NCBI RefSeq assembly: GCF_014192105.1
Contig: NZ_JACHXK010000016.1
Location: 1 to 64,000 of the forward strand
Reading direction: 5' to 3'
DNA from: Paenibacillus phyllosphaerae
GTDB lineage: Bacteria > Bacillota > Bacilli > Paenibacillales > Paenibacillaceae
DNA: 64,000 nucleotides
Below are positions 1 to 10,500 of this stretch, in pieces. A model generated the notes under the pieces. It made no database searches, was not told the DNA's origin, and saw only the letters and a list, made by a program, of their open reading frames with translations. Numbering within the stretch: position 1 is the stretch's first letter; every line of letters starts with the position of its first letter. The position numbers were made by a program, and so were the translations under genes.

Positions 1-3000
1 AGGAAGCAGTACATGCTGCAGGACAGCGGGGCGAAGGTGCTGGTCAGTTGCGGCCAGACGAAGGATGGAGCGTCCTTGGGCGTGCCGGTGCTCGATTTGT
101 CGCAGCCAGACACCTGGGCGCTTACCGAAGGAGAGACACCGTCAGTAAGACGCGGAGAATCGGATCGGTTGGCGTATATCATCTACACCTCGGGAACGAC
201 CGGAGAGCCGAAAGGAGTTATGGTCGAGCATCGCAGCGTCGTGCGACTGGTGCAGGGGCTGTGGGAGCGCGTGTACCGGGAGTTCGAGACGCCGCAGCCA
301 GTGGCGCTGGTGGCGCCGTATGTATTCGACGCTTCGGTACAGCAGATATTCGGGGCGCTGCTGCTGGGGCATGAGCTGCATCTGGTGCCGGAGGAAGCAC
401 GGCGCGACGGGGCGAAGCTGGCGGAGTATTACCGGCGATACGGCATACGGGTATCGGACGGGACACCGCTTCATGCGCGGATGCTGTCAGAGGCAGGGGA
501 ACGGCTGGAGGTGCGGCGCTTCCTGATCGGAGGCGATGTGCTGACGGCGTCGACGGCGCAGGCGTTGATGAGACAGTGCAAAGAAGGGGCGAAGGTGTTC
601 AACGTCTACGGCCCGACGGAATGCTGCGTGGATTCGACCTGCTGGCAGGTGGACGCGGCAGACTTGGAAGGCCGGGAGGAATCGCCGGTCGGGCGTCCGT
701 TCGTCAACCGGATTCGGATCCTGGACAAAGGCGGCCGATTGTCGCTGCCGGGCGTTCCCGGAGAGGTATATATCGGCGGACCAGGTCTCGCACGCGGATA
801 CCGAAACCGCGAAGAGCTGACAGCGGATCGATTCGTATCGGACCCGTATACGCCTGGAGAGCGGCTGTACCGGACGGGTGACCGCGGAAGATGGCTGCCA
901 ACCGGCGAGCTGGAGTACGGGGGACGTCTGGACGAGCAGGTGAAGGTGCGTGGCTATCGGATCGAGCTTGGGGAGATCGAGAGCCGGTTGCTGGAACATC
1001 CAGCTGTGCTGGAAGCAGCGGTTACGGTCCGCAGCAATGCGGAAGGCGAGAAAGAACTGTGCGCCTATGTGCGGACGGCGGGTTCGGTGAACGTAGTGGA
1101 GCTGCGGTCGCATTTGTCCGAGAAGCTGCCGGAGTATATGTTGCCGTCGCACTATACGTCGGTGGAGAAGCTGCCGATGACGGTGAATGGCAAATTGGAC
1201 CGCAACGCGCTGCCAGAGCCGCAAATGAACGTGGAGAGCGGTACGGCGTACGCTGCGCCGCGAACGGAGATCGAGCAGGAGCTGTCGGAGATTTGGACCA
1301 AGCTGCTCGGCCGCGAGCAAGTCGGCATTCACGACAATTTCTTCGCGTTGGGCGGCGACTCCATCAAAGCGCTGCAAATGGCGGCCAAGTTGCATAAATT
1401 AAAAATTACGCTTGAGCTGGAGCATATTTTTAACTATCCGACCATTGCGGAGCTGGGCCTGCGGGTGAAGAAGGGGCAAGCCCAAGGGGAAAATGAGCTC
1501 GTCACCGGAGAAGCGGTGCTGACGCCGATTCAACGGCTGTTCTTCGATAAGCGGTACGAGCAGGAGCACCATCGGAACCAGTCGATTATGTTGTACAGCC
1601 GCAAGGCGCTTGCGGAGGCAGCGCTGCACAGCGCAGCGAGGAAGCTCGCGGAGCATCACGACGTGCTGCGGATGGTGTTCAAGCGGGAAGCGGACGGCAC
1701 GGCAACCGCCTACAACCGTGGAATGGAGTCCGAACCTTATCGCCTGACGGCGCTGGATCTGAGAGGGCAGGAGAACGTATCGGACCGGATCGAAGCGGAA
1801 GCCGGACGCATCCAAGCCGGCCTGGATTTGGCGAACGGTCCGTTGTTCCAGCTAGGCTGGTTCCGCACGGACGCAGGGGATCATCTGTTGCTGGTTGTCC
1901 ACCATTTGGCGGTGGACGGCGTGTCGTGGCGGATCCTCTTCGAAGATTGGACATCCGCTTACGAGCAGGCGGCGGCCGGGAAGAGCATCGAGCTGCAAGC
2001 CAAGAGCCATTCGTTCCGGACCTGGGCGAAGGAGCTGCACGCCTACGCGCAGAGCAAGGAAGCGGCGAGAGAGCTGCCTTACTGGCGGGAAGTGGACCGG
2101 AAGAAAGTAGCGGCGCTGCCGCGAAGGACGAGCCTCGCGAGCAAACTGAAGGAGAGCCGGACATTGTCGGTCGACTTGGACGAGACGTACACGAAACGGC
2201 TGCTGCAGCAGAGCCACGGCGCGTACAACACGGAGATCAACGACCTGCTGCTGACGGGACTGGGCCTTGCGATCCGGGAATGGAGCGGGCAGGAGGAAGT
2301 GGCGGTCAATCTGGAGGGCCATGGCCGCGAGAGTCTGGTGAAGGGGATGAATATCACCCGGACGGTGGGCTGGTTCACGGCGATGTATCCGGTCGTGCTG
2401 GATATGCGGAAACCGGAGGATGTCGGGTACCAGATCAAGGTGGTCAAGGACGGACTGCGCAAGGTGCCGAACAAAGGGATCGGCTACGGCTTGCTTCGGT
2501 ATATGCGTGAGGATGCGTCTGGTTCGAATGAAACATGGCAGCTGGAACCGGAGATTAGCTTCAACTATATGGGACAGTACGATGAGGATTTGCAGCAGGG
2601 ACAAGGCTGGATCGAGCTGTCGGGCGAAGCGATGGGGCCGCAATACAGTCTGGACATGGAACGCGATCATGTACTTGATTTTAACGGCGTCGTACAGGGC
2701 GGTCGGCTGACGATGACGTGCAATTATAGCGAAGAAGCTTATGCGGAGGATGAAATCTCCTCTTTGCTGGCCGCTTATTGCAAGCAGCTGGAACGCATCG
2801 TCGACCACTGCGTGGCGCGCGAGGAGAGCGAATTGACCCCGGGCGACTTGCTGTATAACGAGTTGACGATCGAAGAGCTGGAGGAGCTGGGACCGAAGAA
2901 TATCGCCGATGTCGGCCCATTGACGCCGATGCAGGAGGGCATGCTGTTCCAGCATCTGTTCGATCAGCAGTCCGAAGCTTATTTCACGCAGATGTTCTTT

Positions 3001-6000
3001 GAAATCAGGGGATCGCTGCATGCGGACCTCCTTGGCCGGAGCTTCCAACGCCTGATTGACCGGCATGAGGCTCTACGGTCGGTATTTAATTATGGCAGGG
3101 ACAAGCGCAATCTGCAGATTGTTCTGAAACAATGCCAGGCTGATTTTAAGGTGATTGAGCTGGTTGAACTGGATGAGGCGGAGCAGCGTCGACGGCTTGA
3201 AGCTTACAAAAAGGATGAACGCGCCGCAGGCTTCGATCTAAGTTCGGATCGGCTCATTCGGGCTACCGTATTCCGTTTGGCGGAAGAGCGCCATGCAATA
3301 CTGTGGAGCCATCACCACATTCTGATGGACGGCTGGTGCATCGCGGTATTGGCCAAAGAATGGCTGGAGATGTACGAAGCGCTGCTACGCGGCAAGGAGC
3401 CGGAGTTAATTCCGGTGCCGCCATACGGCGGGTATATCCGCTGGCTGCAGCAGCAGGATAAGCAGACCGCGCTGGATTATTGGCGGACTTATCTGCAGGG
3501 CTACACTCGCGCTGCAAGTCTGCCTCGCAAAAGCGTGCCCGGGCCTTCGCAAAGAGCCGTTCATCTATTCAAGCTAGATGAACAGATGACGCAGGGGCTG
3601 AACCAGCTGGCGCAGCGTCATCAGGTGACGGTGAACACCGTTCTCCAGGCGCTCTGGTCGGTCATGCTGCAGCGATACAGCGGTGCCGGCGACGTGGTGT
3701 TCGGCACGGTCGTGTCGGGACGTCCTCCGGAGGTGGATGGCATTGAACGGATGATCGGCCTGTTCATCAACACGGTTCCTGTACGGGTAAGGACGGAGGC
3801 AGGGCAGACGTTCGGACAGCTGATCGGACAGCTGCAGAAGGAAGCGGGAGAATCGACGGCGTACCACCACTTCCCGCTGTATGAAGTACAGGCGCAGAGC
3901 GAGTTGAAGCGTGAGCTGCTGAATCATCTGTTCGTATTCGAGAATTATCCGGTGGACCGGGAGCTTACGGGCGTAAGCGAAGCAAGCGAGGCGCATATCG
4001 GAGAACGGATCGGCAGCGTCGAGGTGTTCGAGCAGACCAATTACGAGTTTGAAATCGTGATCTCCCCGGGCACGGAGATCGAGATCCGGTTGAAGTACGA
4101 TGCCGGCGTGTATGATGAGAAGCTGATTCGGAATATCGGGAGTCACTGGCAGCAGGCGGCGAGCTTCGTTGCGAGCGGCCCGAATGCCCTGGTGGCCGAC
4201 ATTCCTCTGCTGACCGAACAGGAACGCGAGCTTATCCTGGGGGATAGCCCGCGACCGGCTGCATCGTATCCGCAGGACAAGACTCTCATCGACCTCTTCA
4301 TCGAACAGTCGGAACGGGTGCCGGACCGTATCGCGGTTACGGGAGCGGGAGAGCAGCTGACCTATCGGGAGCTGAATGCCCAAGCCGAGCAGGTAGCGCA
4401 GGCACTGCGAATGAAGGGCATTGGCCCGGAGAAGATCGTCGCGATTATGATGGATCGATCGCCGGCCATGATCGTCGGCATCTTGGGGATTATGAAGGCC
4501 GGAGGCGCTTATTTGCCAATCGACCCGCAGCTGCCTGTCGAAAGGAAGGCCTATATGCTGGCTGACAGCGGCGCGCAAGCGGTACTGACGCGAAGCGGAG
4601 CTGGCGAAATAGCCGGCGTGCATGTCGAGGAGCTGGGCGTGGAACCTATTCTTAACGGGGCCGAGTTCGATCGTCAGGCGATAGGCGCTGAATCTGCGGA
4701 GCATGCCGGAGCGGGCAAGGCCGTCCCGTCCAGCCTGGCCTACGTGATCTATACATCCGGGACAACCGGCCAGCCGAAAGGCGTGATGATCGAGCACCGC
4801 AATGTCGTAAGCCTCTTCTTTGGTCAGTCCGACATGGAGCGGTGGTTCGAGTTCAATGAGCATGACGTATGGACGATGTTCCATTCCTTCGGATTCGACT
4901 TCTCCGTATGGGAGATGTACGGCGCGCTGCTGTTCGGCGGCAAGCTGGTGATTGTTCCGCACGAGACCGTCCGGACGCCGGCCGCATTCCGAGAGCTGCT
5001 CGTTAGCGAGCAGGTAACGGTGCTCAATCAGACGCCGACGGCATTTCAGTCTCTGTTAAAGGAAGAGACCGCTCACCGCGATTGCGGATTGGGCTTGCGC
5101 TATATTATTTTTGGCGGCGAAGCGCTCATCCCTTCGATGTTGAAGGATTGGTATGCCAAATACGGCGAGGCGACGCTGCTTGTCAATATGTATGGCATTA
5201 CCGAAATCACGGTGCATGCGACATTTAGACCGATGACGCCGTTAGACACGACGCGAAGCGATTCGCCGATCGGCGTTCCGCTTCCATCCTTGGCCGCCTA
5301 TGTGCTCGGAGCTGACCGCCAGCTGCTGCCGGTAGGCGTACCAGGTGAGCTCTATATCGGCGGGGCGGGCGTAGCGCGCGGCTATCTGAATCGTCCGGAG
5401 CTGACGGCAGAGCGGTTCGTGCCTAACCCGCATGTGTCGGGAGAGCGGCTCTACCGGACCGGCGACCGCGCACGATGGTTGCCAGACGGCGAGCTGGAAT
5501 ACGGGGGCCGATTGGACGAGCAGGTCAAGATCCGCGGCTACCGGATCGAGCTTGGGGAGATCGAGAGCCGGCTGCTGGAGCATGAGTCGGTTAAGGAAGC
5601 GGCCGTAATCTTGCGTACCGCTGCCGACGGGGAGAAGGAACTGTGCGCCTATATGCGGACGACAGGTTCGGTCAACGTGGCACAGCTGCGGGCGCATCTG
5701 CTTCGCTATTTGCCGGAATATATGCTGCCTGCCCGTTATACGGTGCTGGAGCGCATGCCGATGACCGTGAACGGCAAGCTTGACCGTTCGGCATTGCCCG
5801 AGCCGCTCGGCAACGTGGACAGCGGGACGGCGTATGCCTCTCCGCAGAATGCTATCGAGCAGGAGATGGCTGACATTTGGTCCAAGCTGCTTGGCCATGA
5901 TCAAGTCGGTATTCATGACAATTTCTTCGCTCTGGGCGGAGACTCGATCAAAGCGCTGCAGTTCTCCTCACGATTAAACAAGCAGGGATACACGTTGGAG

Positions 6001-7524
6001 CTCAAGGATCTGTTCACTTATCCGACCATTGCGGAGCTGAGCCTGCGGGCGAAGAAGGGGCAAGCCGAAGGGGAAAATGAGCTCGTCACCGGAGAAGCGG
6101 TACTGACGCCGATTCAACGGCAGTTCTTCGATAAGCGGTACGAGCAGGAGCACCATCGGAACCAGTCGATTATGTTGTACAGCCGCAAGGCGCTTGCGGA
6201 GGCAGCGCTGCACAGCGCAGCGAGGAAGCTCACGGAGCATCACGACGTGCTGCGGATGGTGTTCAAGCGGGAAGCGGACGGCACGGCAACCGCCTACAAC
6301 CGCGGAATGGAGTCCGAACCTTACCGCCTGACGGCGCTGGATCTAAGAGGGCAGGAGAACGTATCGGCCCGGATCGAAGCGGAAGCCGGACGCATCCAAG
6401 CCGGCCTGGATTTGGCGAACGGTCCGTTGTTCCAGCTGGGCTGGTTCCGCACGGATGAAGGGGATCATCTGCTGCTGGTTGTCCACCATTTGGCGGTGGA
6501 TGGCGTGTCGTGGCGGATCCTCTTCGAAGATTGGACATCCGCGTACGAGCAGGCGGCGGCCGGGAAGTGCATTGAGCTGCAAGCCAAGAGTCATTCATTC
6601 CGGACCTGGGCGAAGGAGCTGCACGCCTACGCGCAGAGCAAGGAAGCGGCCAGAGAGCTGCTTTACTGGCGGGAAGTGGACCGGAAGAAAGTGGCGGCGC
6701 TGCCGCGAAGGACGAGCCTCGAGAGCAAACTGAAGGAGAGCCGGACGCTGTCGGTCGACTTGGACGAGACGTATACGAAACGGCTGCTGCAGCAGAGCCA
6801 CGGCGCATACAACACGGAGATCAACGACCTGCTGCTGACGGGACTGGGCCTTGCGATCCGGGAATGGAGCGGGCAGGAGGAAGTGGCGGTCAATCTGGAG
6901 GGCCATGGCCGCGAGAGTCTGGCGAAGGGGATGAACATCACCCGGACGGTGGGCTGGTTCACGGCGATGTATCCGGTCGTGTTGGACATGCGGAAGCCGG
7001 AGGATGTCGGGTACCAGATCAAGGTGGTCAAGGACGGACTGCGCAAGGTGCCGAACAAAGGGATCGGCTACGGCTTGCTTCGGTATATGCGGGAGGATGC
7101 GTCTGGTTCGAATGAAGCATGGCAGCTGGAACCGGAGATTAGCTTCAACTATATGGGACAGTACGATGAGGATTTGCAGCAGGGACAAGGCTGGTTCGAG
7201 CTGTCGGGCGAAGCGGCGGGACCGGAGTTCAGTCCGGATATGAAGCGAGATTACGTGCTTGATGTCAGCGGCAAGGTGCAAGACGGATGCCTGACCATGG
7301 CATGCGCCTACAGCCAAGCCGATTATGAGGAAGAGGAAATCCGTCGCCTGTTGACAAGCTTCCGGCAGCAGCTGGAGCGCATCGTTGACCACTGCGCGGA
7401 GCGCGGCGAGACGGAACTGACTCCGGGTGATCTATTGTACGACGATCTGACGATTGAGGAGCTGGATGATCTGGCCGAAGAGCTTGGCGGCATCCTAACG
7501 TTAACGGGCCAGACGAAGAGGTAA
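1..7524 (+). CDS. Non-ribosomal peptide synthetase, A-T-E-C-A-T-E (5' partial)
   Basis: This is the first NRPS in the window. The reading frame is open from base 1, inside an adenylation domain, so the true start lies upstream. Counting from the Met at base 13, the order is A1 (to about 395), carrier domain with Ser450 in LGGDSI, epimerization domain with HHLAVDG near 630, a D-accepting condensation domain with HHILMDG near 1101, A2 (about 1420-1930), carrier Ser1978, and a second E domain with HHLAVDG near 2158. The specificity residues of A1 read DAQDLGVVDK, the known Gln code. Those of A2 read DFWNIGMVHK, the classical Thr code. With the E domains this predicts D-Gln then D-(allo)Thr. It ends in E, matching the D-accepting C domain that opens the next protein 46 bases downstream. 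The family assignment is certain; substrates are by-eye readings. Confidence 0.97.
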   Translation, partial: RKQYMLQDSGAKVLVSCGQTKDGASLGVPVLDLSQPDTWALTEGETPSVRRGESDRLAYIIYTSGTTGEPKGVMVEHRSVVRLVQGLWERVYREFETPQPVALVAPYVFDASVQQIFGALLLGHELHLVPEEARRDGAKLAEYYRRYGIRVSDGTPLHARMLSEAGERLEVRRFLIGGDVLTASTAQALMRQCKEGAKVFNVYGPTECCVDSTCWQVDAADLEGREESPVGRPFVNRIRILDKGGRLSLPGVPGEVYIGGPGLARGYRNREELTADRFVSDPYTPGERLYRTGDRGRWLPTGELEYGGRLDEQVKVRGYRIELGEIESRLLEHPAVLEAAVTVRSNAEGEKELCAYVRTAGSVNVVELRSHLSEKLPEYMLPSHYTSVEKLPMTVNGKLDRNALPEPQMNVESGTAYAAPRTEIEQELSEIWTKLLGREQVGIHDNFFALGGDSIKALQMAAKLHKLKITLELEHIFNYPTIAELGLRVKKGQAQGENELVTGEAVLTPIQRLFFDKRYEQEHHRNQSIMLYSRKALAEAALHSAARKLAEHHDVLRMVFKREADGTATAYNRGMESEPYRLTALDLRGQENVSDRIEAEAGRIQAGLDLANGPLFQLGWFRTDAGDHLLLVVHHLAVDGVSWRILFEDWTSAYEQAAAGKSIELQAKSHSFRTWAKELHAYAQSKEAARELPYWREVDRKKVAALPRRTSLASKLKESRTLSVDLDETYTKRLLQQSHGAYNTEINDLLLTGLGLAIREWSGQEEVAVNLEGHGRESLVKGMNITRTVGWFTAMYPVVLDMRKPEDVGYQIKVVKDGLRKVPNKGIGYGLLRYMREDASGSNETWQLEPEISFNYMGQYDEDLQQGQGWIELSGEAMGPQYSLDMERDHVLDFNGVVQGGRLTMTCNYSEEAYAEDEISSLLAAYCKQLERIVDHCVAREESELTPGDLLYNELTIEELEELGPKNIADVGPLTPMQEGMLFQHLFDQQSEAYFTQMFFEIRGSLHADLLGRSFQRLIDRHEALRSVFNYGRDKRNLQIVLKQCQADFKVIELVELDEAEQRRRLEAYKKDERAAGFDLSSDRLIRATVFRLAEERHAILWSHHHILMDGWCIAVLAKEWLEMYEALLRGKEPELIPVPPYGGYIRWLQQQDKQTALDYWRTYLQGYTRAASLPRKSVPGPSQRAVHLFKLDEQMTQGLNQLAQRHQVTVNTVLQALWSVMLQRYSGAGDVVFGTVVSGRPPEVDGIERMIGLFINTVPVRVRTEAGQTFGQLIGQLQKEAGESTAYHHFPLYEVQAQSELKRELLNHLFVFENYPVDRELTGVSEASEAHIGERIGSVEVFEQTNYEFEIVISPGTEIEIRLKYDAGVYDEKLIRNIGSHWQQAASFVASGPNALVADIPLLTEQERELILGDSPRPAASYPQDKTLIDLFIEQSERVPDRIAVTGAGEQLTYRELNAQAEQVAQALRMKGIGPEKIVAIMMDRSPAMIVGILGIMKAGGAYLPIDPQLPVERKAYMLADSGAQAVLTRSGAGEIAGVHVEELGVEPILNGAEFDRQAIGAESAEHAGAGKAVPSSLAYVIYTSGTTGQPKGVMIEHRNVVSLFFGQSDMERWFEFNEHDVWTMFHSFGFDFSVWEMYGALLFGGKLVIVPHETVRTPAAFRELLVSEQVTVLNQTPTAFQSLLKEETAHRDCGLGLRYIIFGGEALIPSMLKDWYAKYGEATLLVNMYGITEITVHATFRPMTPLDTTRSDSPIGVPLPSLAAYVLGADRQLLPVGVPGELYIGGAGVARGYLNRPELTAERFVPNPHVSGERLYRTGDRARWLPDGELEYGGRLDEQVKIRGYRIELGEIESRLLEHESVKEAAVILRTAADGEKELCAYMRTTGSVNVAQLRAHLLRYLPEYMLPARYTVLERMPMTVNGKLDRSALPEPLGNVDSGTAYASPQNAIEQEMADIWSKLLGHDQVGIHDNFFALGGDSIKALQFSSRLNKQGYTLELKDLFTYPTIAELSLRAKKGQAEGENELVTGEAVLTPIQRQFFDKRYEQEHHRNQSIMLYSRKALAEAALHSAARKLTEHHDVLRMVFKREADGTATAYNRGMESEPYRLTALDLRGQENVSARIEAEAGRIQAGLDLANGPLFQLGWFRTDEGDHLLLVVHHLAVDGVSWRILFEDWTSAYEQAAAGKCIELQAKSHSFRTWAKELHAYAQSKEAARELLYWREVDRKKVAALPRRTSLESKLKESRTLSVDLDETYTKRLLQQSHGAYNTEINDLLLTGLGLAIREWSGQEEVAVNLEGHGRESLAKGMNITRTVGWFTAMYPVVLDMRKPEDVGYQIKVVKDGLRKVPNKGIGYGLLRYMREDASGSNEAWQLEPEISFNYMGQYDEDLQQGQGWFELSGEAAGPEFSPDMKRDYVLDVSGKVQDGCLTMACAYSQADYEEEEIRRLLTSFRQQLERIVDHCAERGETELTPGDLLYDDLTIEELDDLAEELGGILTLTGQTKR
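1436..2636 (+). repeat. Long direct repeat, copy 1 (end of T plus E domain)
   Basis: About 1.2 kb covering the end of the first carrier domain and nearly the whole E domain recurs at 6020-7220. The offset is constant at 4584 bases (exactly 1528 codons), so there is no net indel. The copies differ at scattered single bases only, far less than the flanking A domains do. This is the signature of recent duplication or gene conversion between modules. Confidence 0.85.
6020..7220 (+). repeat. Long direct repeat, copy 2 (end of T plus E domain)
   Basis: Second copy of the E-domain repeat at 1436-2636. Similarity falls away after about base 7220, in the C-terminal tail of the E domain, where the two proteins' sequences become clearly different. 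Confidence 0.85.
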
Positions 7525-7570
7525 CTGAACGCTACGCTTGTTTGTAGACTTGGTAGTCGAAGGAGCACAT

Positions 7571-10500
7571 ATGTCGAATAAAGCGCAAATCGCCAACATT
7601 TATCCATTGACGCCGATGCAGGAAGGGATGCTGTTCCAGCATCTCTACGACCCGCATTCGGAGGCGTATTACATTCAAATGTCGTTCGAGCTGACAGGAT
7701 GGATATCCGTATCCATCCTGCAGCAAAGCTTCCAACGCCTGGTTGACCGGCATGAGGCGCTGAGGAGCGTATTCAAGTACGACCGGGACAAGCGAAATCT
7801 GCAAATCGTATTAAAGGAGCGGCAGGCGGATTTTGCCGTGGTGGATCTGAGCGGCCTAGATCAAGCCGAGCAGCTTCGGCATATGGAGGATTACAGGACG
7901 CGCGAGCGTGCGGCCGGCTTTGATCTGAGGTCGGATATGCTGATCCGGGTGACGGTGTTCCGCTTGGCGGAAGATCGCCATGCGGTACTGTGGAGCCATC
8001 ATCATATTCTGATGGACGGCTGGTGCGTCGGCCTGTTGTCGAAGGAATGGCTGGACCTGTACGAAGCGCTGCTGCACGGCCGGGATGCAAGACTGGGCTC
8101 GGTGCCTCCGTACAGCGGATATGTAAGCTGGCTGCAGCGTCAGGACAAGGAGGAGGCGCTTTCCTACTGGCGATCCCATCTGGAAGGTTATAGTCAAGCC
8201 GCCGGTATCCCCCGGAGAAGCGTGCAGGGGCCTTCGCGGCGGTGCGAGCATGTTTTCAAGCTGGACGAGAAGATGACCCAGGGGCTGAACCAGTTGGCGC
8301 AGCGTCATCAGGTGACCGCGAATACGGTTCTCCAGGCGCTCTGGTCGGTGTTGCTGCTGAGGTACAGCGGTACAGCCGACGCGGTGTTCGGTGCAGTCGT
8401 GTCGGGACGCCCCCCGGAGGTAGACGGGATCGAGCGGATGGTCGGCTTGTTTATCAACACGATTCCCGTCCGGGTAAGGACGGAGGCAGGGCAAACGTTC
8501 GGACAGCTGATCGGACAGATGCAGAAGGAAGCGGGAGAATCGACGGCTTATCACTACTTCCCGCTGTATGAGGTGCAGGCGCAGAGCGAATTGAAACGCG
8601 AGCTGCTGAACCATCTGTTCGTGTTCGAGAATTATCCGGTGGACCGTGAGCTTGCAGGCAAGGCCGGTGCAAGCGAGGGACATCTGGGCGAGCGGGTCGG
8701 GCATGTGGAAGTCGTCGAGCAGACCGGCTATGCGCTGGAAATCGTCGTATCGCCGGGCACTGAGATCGAGATTCGGATGAGATACGATGCCGGCGTATAC
8801 GAAGAACAATTTATCCGTCGGATCGAAGGCCATTGGCAGCAGGCCGCGGGCTTCGTGATCCAGCATCCGAACGGTCAAGTAACGGATATTCCCATTCTGA
8901 CCGATGCGGAGCGCAAGGCGATTGAGCAGGCCCATTTGGTTACGGAAGCAGCGTATCCGCAGGAGCGGACGATCGTTGATTTGTTCGAGGAACAAACGAA
9001 ACAGTCCCCAGGCCGCATGGCCATCAGGGGAGAAGGCATGCAGCTGACCTATGGAGAGCTCGACGCTGCGGCTGAACGGGTAGCGAAGGTACTGCGAGCG
9101 AAAGGAGTAGGCCCGGAGAAGATCGTCGCTGTCATGATGCATCGTTCGCCAGCTATGATTGTCGGCATCCTGGGGATTATGAAGGCGGGCGGCGCTTATC
9201 TGCCCATCGATCCGGGGCTGCCCTTGGAGCGCAAGGCGTACATCATGGCGGACAGCAGCGCATTAGTCGTGCTGACGCGAAACGGCTGTGGCGAAGCAGC
9301 AGGCTTGAATATCGAGGAGCTGGGCGTCGAGTCCATAACGAGCGGCGCAGAGCCCCTTGCGCTGGAAGAATCCCTGGGGCATGCGGAGAATGATCGGCCG
9401 GGCAAGGCTTCCCCGTCTAACCTGGCCTATGTCATCTACACGTCCGGGACGACAGGACAGCCTAAGGGCGTGATGATTGAGCATCGTTCGCTGGTGAACC
9501 GATTGTATTGGATGCAGAACGAGTACCGCCTAAGCGAATCGGATGTCATTTTGTTCAAAACGCCGTTTACCTTCGATGTTTCGGTATGGGAACTTCTGTG
9601 GTGGATGATGGCGGGGGCCTCCTGCGCGGTGCTTGATTCGGGCAACGAGAAGGACCCGTCCGCAGTTGCGCAGGCAATCGCGCGATATGGCGTGAGCCAC
9701 ATTCATTTTGTCCCGTCCATGCTTCATGCCTTCTTGGATGAGTCGGAAGTTTCGGGGACTGCATATGCGGCTTCACTGAAGCAGATATTCGCCAGCGGGG
9801 AAGAGCTGAAAGTTGCGCATGTCGAGAAGTTCAATCGGCTGCTGCGGGACACCCTTGGCGTGGAGCTTCATAATCTTTATGGACCAACGGAGGCGACGAT
9901 TGATGTAACGGCCTACGATACGGCGGACTTGGCGGGCGGATCGGAGCGCGTTCCCATCGGCAGACCGATTGCCAATACGCAAATCTACATCCTGGATAGC
10001 AGCCGGAAGCCGGTTGCGGAAGGCGTAACGGGCGAGCTGTACATCGCCGGCGACGGATTGGCGCGTGGCTATCTGAACCGGCCGGAGCTGACGGCCGAGC
10101 GGTTCGTGGCGAACCCCTTGCGGGAAGGACGCATGTACCGCAGCGGCGATCTGGCGCGCTGGCTGCCAGACGGAACGATCGCCTACGCAGGACGCGCAGA
10201 CGATCAGATCAAAATACGGGGCTATCGGATCGAGCCGGGGGAAATCGAGCATCGGCTGCATGAGCATGAAGCGGTAAGCGGCGCGATCGTGCTGGGCGAA
10301 GAGGGCGAACTGACCGCGTATATCGTGCTGAGTCGCGAGACGACGGTGCAAGAGCTGCGGGAGCATGTGCAGGCAAGCTTGCCGGCATACATGACGCCGG
10401 AGCGGTTCGTGCAAGTGGAGACGATTCCGCTGACGGCCAACGGGAAGGCGGACCGGCGGGCGCTGCGGGAGCAGGGCCAGCGGCTGGGAAGCGCCGAAGC

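Noticed and set aside
3574-4962. Leftward 462-codon open frame antisense to the first NRPS gene
   Set aside because: It is a shadow of a C-A region; no ribosome-binding site and no recognisable domain.
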